Positions 1 to 6,734 of a stretch of 6,734 bases of DNA are shown here, piece after piece. This DNA comes from Pseudomonadota bacterium (GTDB lineage Bacteria; Pseudomonadota; Gammaproteobacteria; Burkholderiales; SG8-39): the NCBI GenBank assembly GCA_021847125.1, contig JAJZUK010000064.1, forward strand, positions 1-6,734. The letters run 5' to 3'. The number at the start of each line of letters is the position of its first letter. Positions within the stretch are counted from its first letter, which is position 1. The notes beneath the pieces are model-generated. The model ran no database searches, was not told where the DNA came from, and saw only the letters and a program-made list of their open reading frames with translations. A program made the translations under genes and the position numbers.

Positions 1-1370
1 TCGCACTCGGCGATGCCGCGCAAACCGCCTACGACGAGGCGGTAGCCCTGACCGCGTTTGCGGGCGCGCTGTTGTGGCTGATCACGCGCAAGCAACGGCG
101 CGAACTGCAGCCGCGCGACGGCTTTTTGCTGGTGGCGCTGGTGTGGACCGTGTTGCCGGCCTTCGCCACGCTCCCGCTCATGCTCTACCTGCCGCAGCTT
201 TCGTTCACCGACGCCTACTTCGAAACCGTCTCGGGACTCACCACTTCCGGGGCGACGGTGCTCTCCGGCCTGGACGCGCTGCCGCCCTCGATCAACATCT
301 GGCGCACGTTTCTGGTCTGGGTCGGCGGCATGGGCGTGATCGTGCTGGCGGTGGCGGTGCTGCCGCTGCTGGGCGTGGGCGGCAGCCAGATCTACAAGGC
401 GGAAACGCCCGGGCCGATGAAGGACACCAAGCTCACGCCGCGCATCGCCGAGACCGCCAAGGGGCTGTGGCTGGTGTATTTCACGATCACCATCGCCTGC
501 ATCCTGTCTTACCGCCTTGCCGGCATGACCTGGCTCGATGCGATGATGCACGCGTTCTCCACCATGGGCCTGGGCGGATTTTCCTCGCACGACGCGAGCT
601 ACGCCTATTGGAACTCGCCCGCGATCGAAGCGGTAAGCATTTATTTCATGCTGCTTGCGGGCATGAATTTCGGCACCCACTTCCTCGCCTGGCGGCGCTG
701 GAGCTTCGGCCCGTACGCGCGCGACCCGGAGGCCCGGCTCTATCTGCTGCTGGTCGGCGCGAGCGTGCTCGGCGTCGCGTATTACTTGCTCGCCAACCAG
801 ACCTATCCCAATTTCTGGACCGCGCTGCGCTATGCCGCATTCAACGTGGTTTCGATCGCCACCACCACCGGTTTTTCCAACACCGACTTCAATTTGTGGC
901 CGATATTCGCGCCGGTGTGGATGCTGTTCCTGTGCAGCTTCGCCAGCTGCTCCGGCTCGACCGGAGGCGGCATCAAGATGATCCGCGCCAGATTGATGGC
1001 GAGCCAGGCGGTGCGCGAAATGACGCGCATCATCCACCCGCGCGCGGTGGTGCCGGTGAAGCTGGGGGGCGTGCGGGTGGAGAACAACATCATTTTCGCC
1101 GTGCTCGCGTTCATCCTGATGTACAACGGCGCGGTCATCGCCATGACCATGCTGCTCGCGGCTTCCGGCCTGGACATCATCACCGCGTTCTCCGCCGTGA
1201 TCGCCTGCATCAACAACACCGGCCCGGGCTTGAACCAGGTGGGACCGGCAACGACCTATGCCGGCTTGAACGCTTTCCAAATCTGGATCTGCACCGCCGC
1301 CATGCTGCTCGGGCGCCTGGAATTGTTCACGCTGCTGGTGGTGTTCACGCCCGGGTTCTGGCGCAAGTAG
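1..1370 (+). CDS. trkH: TrkH-family potassium uptake protein, 5' end cut off by the window
   Basis: This is the membrane-embedded, K+-translocating subunit of a Trk system, which normally works with the cytoplasmic NAD-binding protein TrkA. The frame is open from base 3 with no stop, so the TTG at 72 is not the true start. About 455 residues are visible against roughly 480 for the family, so only about 25-30 N-terminal residues are missing. Numbering from codon 72, the four pore-loop filter segments of the M1-P-M2 repeats are seen in order: TTSGATV near 57-63, STMGLGGF near 163-170, ATTTGFSN near 263-270 and NNTGPGLNQVGP near 381-392. The intramembrane gating loop of the third repeat is SGSTGGGIK, 294-302. 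The conserved end MLLGRLELFTLL (411-422) is present. Hydrophobic helices separate these motifs throughout. The stop is TAG at 1368-1370. The downstream gene converges on it; whether trkA lies upstream cannot be seen. KtrB-type subunits share the fold, but the filter and C-terminal motifs fit TrkH better. Confidence 0.93.
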   Translation, partial: ALGDAAQTAYDEAVALTAFAGALLWLITRKQRRELQPRDGFLLVALVWTVLPAFATLPLMLYLPQLSFTDAYFETVSGLTTSGATVLSGLDALPPSINIWRTFLVWVGGMGVIVLAVAVLPLLGVGGSQIYKAETPGPMKDTKLTPRIAETAKGLWLVYFTITIACILSYRLAGMTWLDAMMHAFSTMGLGGFSSHDASYAYWNSPAIEAVSIYFMLLAGMNFGTHFLAWRRWSFGPYARDPEARLYLLLVGASVLGVAYYLLANQTYPNFWTALRYAAFNVVSIATTTGFSNTDFNLWPIFAPVWMLFLCSFASCSGSTGGGIKMIRARLMASQAVREMTRIIHPRAVVPVKLGGVRVENNIIFAVLAFILMYNGAVIAMTMLLAASGLDIITAFSAVIACINNTGPGLNQVGPATTYAGLNAFQIWICTAAMLLGRLELFTLLVVFTPGFWRK

Positions 1371-1461
1371 TCAGGGTCCGTCGACGTTCAGCCGTTTGAA
1401 CGAACCGAGAAACAAGTCGATGTCGCCCGCGGCCACGCCGCTGCGCGAATCCAACGCAGCC
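1371..1461. other. Convergent intergenic gap between trkH and the RidA-family gene
   Basis: Ninety-one bases separate the two converging stop codons. Two small inverted repeats are visible: CGTTCA/TGAACG (1385-1390 with 1397-1402) and GCTGCG/CGCAGC (1440-1445 with 1455-1460). Neither is followed by a T-run on either strand, so neither is a convincing intrinsic terminator. Termination here may be Rho-dependent or rely on these weak stems. The minus strand also holds a 27-codon open frame (1454 to 1371), discussed as a finding. Confidence 0.5.
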
Positions 1462-1809
1462 CTACTTCGCCGCGATCACCGCGATCTCGACCAGCATGTC
1501 GGCAGCTGCGAGCTTGGCCTCGACGCAGGCGCGCGCCGGCAGGTTGGCCGGATCGACCCAGGCGAGCCAGGCCTGGTTCATCTCCTCGCGCGTGCGCATG
1601 TCGGCGAGCCAGATCTGCGCCGAGACGATCTTCGATTTATGGCTGCCGGCCTGCGCCAGCAGCGCATCGATGCGGCCGAGAATCTCCTCGGTCTGGGCCT
1701 TGACCGGAGCCGGACGCCGGTCTGCGACCGTGCCGGCGACATACACCATGCCGTTCGCTTCGACGGCGCCGGAAAGGATTTTCGCGGGTTGATGGCGGAC
1801 GATGCTCAT
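1462..1809 (-). CDS. RidA/YjgF-family protein, YoaB-like (RutC subgroup)
   Basis: A 115-residue protein of the RidA (YjgF/YER057c/UK114) family, usually homotrimeric. Characterised RidA members hydrolyse reactive enamine/imine intermediates released by PLP enzymes. From memory it resembles E. coli YoaB along its whole length: the start MSIVR, the block GRIDALLAQAGSHKSKI (45-61), IWLAD (66-70), MNQAWLAWVD (77-86) and the end VEIAVIAAK. The substrate-binding arginine of the family sits in the PARACVEA stretch (about 91-98), and the glutamate of the final VEI motif is also present, so the active-site cleft looks intact. ATG at 1809 is preceded by a clear GAGGAA ribosome binding site, and the stop is TAG at 1462-1464. 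It begins 15 bases after the metH stop on the same strand, so it should be translated from the metH transcript. The YoaB branch has no firmly established substrate that I know of, so function beyond the family is inference. Confidence 0.88.
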   Translation of the reverse strand: MSIVRHQPAKILSGAVEANGMVYVAGTVADRRPAPVKAQTEEILGRIDALLAQAGSHKSKIVSAQIWLADMRTREEMNQAWLAWVDPANLPARACVEAKLAAADMLVEIAVIAAK

Positions 1810-1815
1810 AAGAAT

Positions 1816-1821
1816 TTCCTC
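1816..1821 (-). promoter_or_regulatory. Ribosome binding site of the YoaB-like gene
   Basis: The minus strand reads GAGGAA with a 6-base spacer before ATG at 1809. It lies wholly inside the 15-base gap after the metH stop codon (1825-1827). This fixes the start codon and supports an operon in which the second gene has its own strong initiation site. Confidence 0.8.
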
Positions 1822-1824
1822 AAA

Positions 1825-5556
<3,732 letters not shown>

Positions 5557-5571
5557 AGAGTGTGTCACGAA

Positions 5572-5664
5572 ATGAGGGGATACCTCCCCTCATACTCCCC
5601 TAAGAGTCTGTTGCAATATGAGGGGATACATCCCCTCATGCTCCCCTATATCGGGCCGTTGCAA
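5572..5664 (-). repeat. Tandem pair of REP-like palindromic repeats upstream of metH
   Basis: Two imperfect copies lie in the same orientation at 5572-5616 and 5618-5664, a 46-base period. Each holds a near-perfect palindrome. Copy 1 pairs ATGAGGGGA with TCCCCTCAT (5572-5580 with 5585-5593). Copy 2 pairs ATGAGGGGAT with ATCCCCTCAT (5618-5627 with 5630-5639). Each is followed on the plus strand by CTCCCCTA and then GTTGCAA after a variable stretch. Read on the minus strand, a GGAG tetranucleotide stands just 5' of each stem-loop. This is the arrangement described for REP elements mobilised by RAYT transposases (GTAG or GGAG at the foot of the hairpin). Calling them REPs is inference, because genome-wide copy number cannot be judged here. 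The nearer copy is 15 bases from the metH ATG, inside its expected leader. Confidence 0.6.
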
Positions 5665-5681
5665 AACTCATTTTGCAACGG
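5656..5681. repeat. Perfect 11-bp inverted repeat
   Basis: CCGTTGCAAAA (5656-5666) and TTTTGCAACGG (5671-5681) are exact reverse complements around the four-base loop CTCA. The left arm contains the GTTGCAA motif that also ends each REP-like unit, so this hairpin is probably part of the same repeat composite. No T-run follows on either strand, so it is not a typical terminator. A binding site for a dimeric regulator is possible but unsupported. Confidence 0.6.
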
Positions 5682-5694
5682 GTTCTAAGTGAGA

Positions 5695-5727
5695 GGCTGT
5701 TTCACACATTCCGAAACAGCCCTTTTT
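5695..5727 (+). terminator. Terminator-like hairpin on the plus strand
   Basis: GGCTGTTTC (5695-5703) pairs exactly with GAAACAGCC (5713-5721) across a 9-base loop, and C plus five T follow on the plus strand (5722-5727). That is the form of an intrinsic terminator for rightward transcription. No plus-strand gene ends here, since metH to the left is on the other strand. It may therefore stop antisense or read-through transcription before the rhodanese promoter, or simply be part of the repeat cluster. Confidence 0.5.
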
Positions 5728-5741
5728 GCGATGCGGCGCCC

Positions 5742-5779
5742 AAATAAAAAAACCCGACCTGCCAGCCAGGAACGGGTTT
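5742..5779 (-). terminator. Intrinsic terminator on the minus strand, upstream of metH
   Basis: On the minus strand AAACCCG (5779-5773) pairs with CGGGTTT (5756-5750). Inside it CCTG (5770-5767) pairs with CAGG (5761-5758) around a 5-base loop. The stem base merges into a run of seven T, followed by ATTTG. This is a good Rho-independent signal for leftward transcription. No convincing minus-strand protein gene lies to its right in the window. It therefore ends either a small RNA or an aborted metH leader transcript started at the promoter near 5860-5889. Confidence 0.6.
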
Positions 5780-5853
5780 CCTCGCTTTAGCAGCATTTAT
5801 TTTTCGCCCGGCCGAAACCGGCGGCGCCCGCAATCTGAATCAAATCGGCGCTG
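5742..5853 (-). ncRNA. Candidate small RNA or attenuated metH leader, about 110 nt
   Basis: A promoter-like pair (TGGACA, 18 bases, TAGAAT at 5889-5860) predicts a start near 5853, and an intrinsic terminator ends near 5742. Between them the minus strand has GC-rich potential stems, among them GCCG-GTTT-CGGC, followed by an A/T-rich single-stranded stretch (GAAAAATAAATG). No credible protein is encoded. It does not match a structured RNA that I can recognise: I looked for cobalamin and SAH riboswitch signatures, SRP RNA and tRNA. The call rests only on a promoter and terminator at plausible spacing. The 5' and 3' ends are estimates. Confidence 0.3.
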
Positions 5854-5859
5854 TGCGGG

Positions 5860-5889
5860 ATTCTAGCGTGCCTGCGCGCCCCTTGTCCA
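5860..5889 (-). promoter_or_regulatory. Sigma-70-like promoter directed toward metH
   Basis: On the minus strand the -35 hexamer TGGACA (5889-5884) is separated by 18 bases from the -10 hexamer TAGAAT (5865-5860). Each has one mismatch to consensus. Transcription would start near 5853, run through the minus-strand terminator at 5779-5742 and then, if not stopped, enter metH after a leader of about 300 nt. This is the best promoter seen for the metH operon, but there is no experimental support. Confidence 0.45.
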
Positions 5890-5930
5890 TCGACGCGGCC
5901 CCGCATTCGCCGCTGGGGCGGATGAGGCCT

Positions 5931-5936
5931 TATACT
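5931..5936 (+). promoter_or_regulatory. Possible -10 box of the rhodanese gene
   Basis: TATACT stands 29 bases before the rhodanese ATG, which would give a 5' leader of about 23 bases. No good -35 hexamer is present at 16-18 bases upstream; the nearest candidate, TTCGCC at 5906-5911, needs a 19-base spacer. This is a weak call based mainly on an AT-rich hexamer in a GC-rich background. Confidence 0.3.
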
Positions 5937-5965
5937 ACGCACTTTTGGCGGCCGGGCCCAATACC

Positions 5966-6352
5966 ATGCAGCACCTGACACCGAAGGAAGCCTACGAATT
6001 CCTGCGCCAGAACCCGAGCGCGGTGTTCATCGACTGCCGCAGCGAAATGGAATTCCTGTTCGTCGGCCATCCCACCGGCGCGATCATGATCCCGTGGAAC
6101 GACGGCCCCGATTGGGAGATAAACCCGCATTTCGTCGGCCACGTGAAAAAGGCGGCGAGCGTGGACCGCCCGCTGGTGCTGATCTGCCGCAGCGGCAACC
6201 GGTCGCTCGACGCGGGCGCGGCGCTGGAGAAGGCCGGCTTCACCCAGGTGTACAACGTGCTGCACGGCTTCGAGGGCGAACTGAACGAGCAGCACCAGCG
6301 CAATTCCACCACCGGCTGGCGCCACGACGGCCTGCCCTGGGAACAATGCTGA
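5966..6352 (+). CDS. Single-domain rhodanese-like protein
   Basis: A 128-residue rhodanese homology domain protein, cytoplasmic by its lack of a signal peptide. Rhodaneses carry sulfane sulfur as a persulfide on the active-site cysteine. Visible motifs are FIDCRSEMEF (21-30, the CH2A-like D-x-R element), GHPTGAI (34-40, the GHIPGA element) and the active loop LICRSGNRS (72-80) with Cys74 and Arg79. The six-residue CRSGNR loop is typical of sulfurtransferases rather than Cdc25-like phosphatases. The C-terminal tail FEGELNEQHQRNSTTGWRHDGLPW (102-125) matches a form common in proteobacteria. ATG 5966 is chosen over an upstream in-frame TTG at 5945 because the domain's usual start (MxxLTPKEAYEFL) begins there. 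No strong Shine-Dalgarno is seen. The sulfur donor and acceptor are unknown. It diverges from metH and may be co-transcribed with the transporter gene 49 bases downstream. Confidence 0.9.
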   Translation: MQHLTPKEAYEFLRQNPSAVFIDCRSEMEFLFVGHPTGAIMIPWNDGPDWEINPHFVGHVKKAASVDRPLVLICRSGNRSLDAGAALEKAGFTQVYNVLHGFEGELNEQHQRNSTTGWRHDGLPWEQC

Positions 6353-6401
6353 GCAGTCCGGGCCGGGGATGAAACGGCTGCGCTCGTGCGGCCGCCGCTG
6401 A

Positions 6402-6734
6402 GTGCCCGCTTTGAATTCGACTGAGCGCGACTATCCGCCGCTGCGCCTGGCGTTTGCGATGTGGGGACTGGGTGCCGCGCTCTACCTGATCGGCTTCTAT
6501 CAGCGCGTCGCTCCCGCGGTGATCACGCGCGAGCTCATGGGCGAGTTCGCGCTGGGCGCGGCGGCACTGGGCAATCTCGCCGCGTTTTATTACTACAGCT
6601 ATGTGGCGATGCAGATTCCGGCGGGCCTGCTCGCCGATCGCTGGGGTCCGCGGCGCGTGCTTACCGCCGGCGCGGCGGTCGCGGCGGCCGGCACGCTGTT
6701 GTTCGCGCTCGCGCCCACTTATGCCGCAGCGGGC
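6402..6734 (+). CDS. Major facilitator superfamily transporter, N-terminal part, cut off by the window
   Basis: An inner-membrane secondary transporter of the MFS (12 helices, about 400 residues in the family). Only 111 codons are in the window and the frame is open to the last base. After a short polar start, helix 1 covers about 15-33 and contains LIGFYQRVAPAVI, helix 2 covers about 52-73, and helix 3 starts near 86. Between helices 2 and 3 is a textbook MFS motif A, GLLADRWGPRR (75-85). GTG at 6402, directly after an in-frame TGA, is the longest possible start. TTG at 6411, giving MNSTERDYPP, is an equally plausible start. Neither has a clear Shine-Dalgarno, and an ATG at 6459 falls inside helix 1 and is unlikely. 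The substrate cannot be deduced from this part. The spacing to the rhodanese gene (49 bases) allows an operon. Confidence 0.88.
   Translation, partial: MPALNSTERDYPPLRLAFAMWGLGAALYLIGFYQRVAPAVITRELMGEFALGAAALGNLAAFYYYSYVAMQIPAGLLADRWGPRRVLTAGAAVAAAGTLLFALAPTYAAAG

Noticed and set aside
74..1399. A 441-codon plus-strand frame overlapping trkH
   Set aside because: It is a shifted-frame shadow rich in Arg, His and Ala. The other frame carries all four TrkH filter motifs.
5572..5681. A CRISPR array or insertion-sequence ends
   Set aside because: There are only two repeat units with no regular unique spacer, no cas gene, no transposase frame and no target-site duplication. A REP-like pair is the simpler reading.
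5557..5860. A cobalamin, SAM or SAH riboswitch in the metH leader
   Set aside because: I looked for the B12-box type GCCACTG motif and the conserved core sequences of the SAM and SAH classes and saw none. A covariance-model search would settle this.
5787..5981. A 64-codon minus-strand open frame in the metH-rhodanese region that ends just before the minus-strand terminator
   Set aside because: It starts inside the rhodanese gene, has an Arg/Pro-rich composition, lacks a ribosome binding site, and spans the predicted promoter. The terminator fits a non-coding transcript better.
5942..6346. Minus-strand open frames of 138 and 106 codons opposite the rhodanese gene
   Set aside because: They are shadows of a gene with an intact rhodanese active loop and show no motif or ribosome binding site.

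Overview
The window is GC-rich and compactly coded. It looks like ordinary chromosome of a Gram-negative bacterium, most likely a betaproteobacterium. That assignment is inference: it rests on base composition, the style of the full-length cobalamin-dependent methionine synthase, the TrkH-type potassium channel subunit and a small rhodanese of a kind common in that class. No mobile-element gene, rRNA, tRNA or CRISPR array was seen.

Layout from left to right. (1) A 5'-truncated trkH (+) runs in from before base 1 and ends at 1370. (2) A 91-base convergent gap follows. (3) A minus-strand pair occupies 1462-5556: metH (1243 aa, complete) is followed after only 15 bases by a YoaB-like RidA-family gene (115 aa). 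They almost certainly form one transcription unit. (4) The 409-base divergent region 5557-5965 is the least explained part. Five hairpins are packed into about 210 bases next to metH. They are two tandem REP-like palindromes, an 11-bp inverted repeat, a terminator-like hairpin on the plus strand and another on the minus strand. Further right are a good minus-strand promoter and a weak plus-strand -10 box. (5) A single-domain rhodanese gene (+, 5966-6352) with an intact CRSGNR active loop. (6) The first 111 codons of a major facilitator superfamily transporter (+, from about 6402) run off the right edge.

How the genes relate. metH regenerates methionine from homocysteine with methyl-THF and cobalamin. 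The RidA-family partner probably works as an enamine/imine deaminase beside amino-acid metabolism. The rhodanese and the transporter may be co-transcribed (49-base gap) but share no obvious pathway with metH. trkH converges on the metH operon and is probably independent of it.

Most unusual point: the minus-strand promoter at 5860-5889 is followed about 75-110 bases downstream by a minus-strand intrinsic terminator, before metH is reached. This predicts either a small RNA of about 110 nt or an attenuated metH leader. metH itself has no visible Shine-Dalgarno sequence, and a REP-like palindrome lies 15 bases before its ATG.
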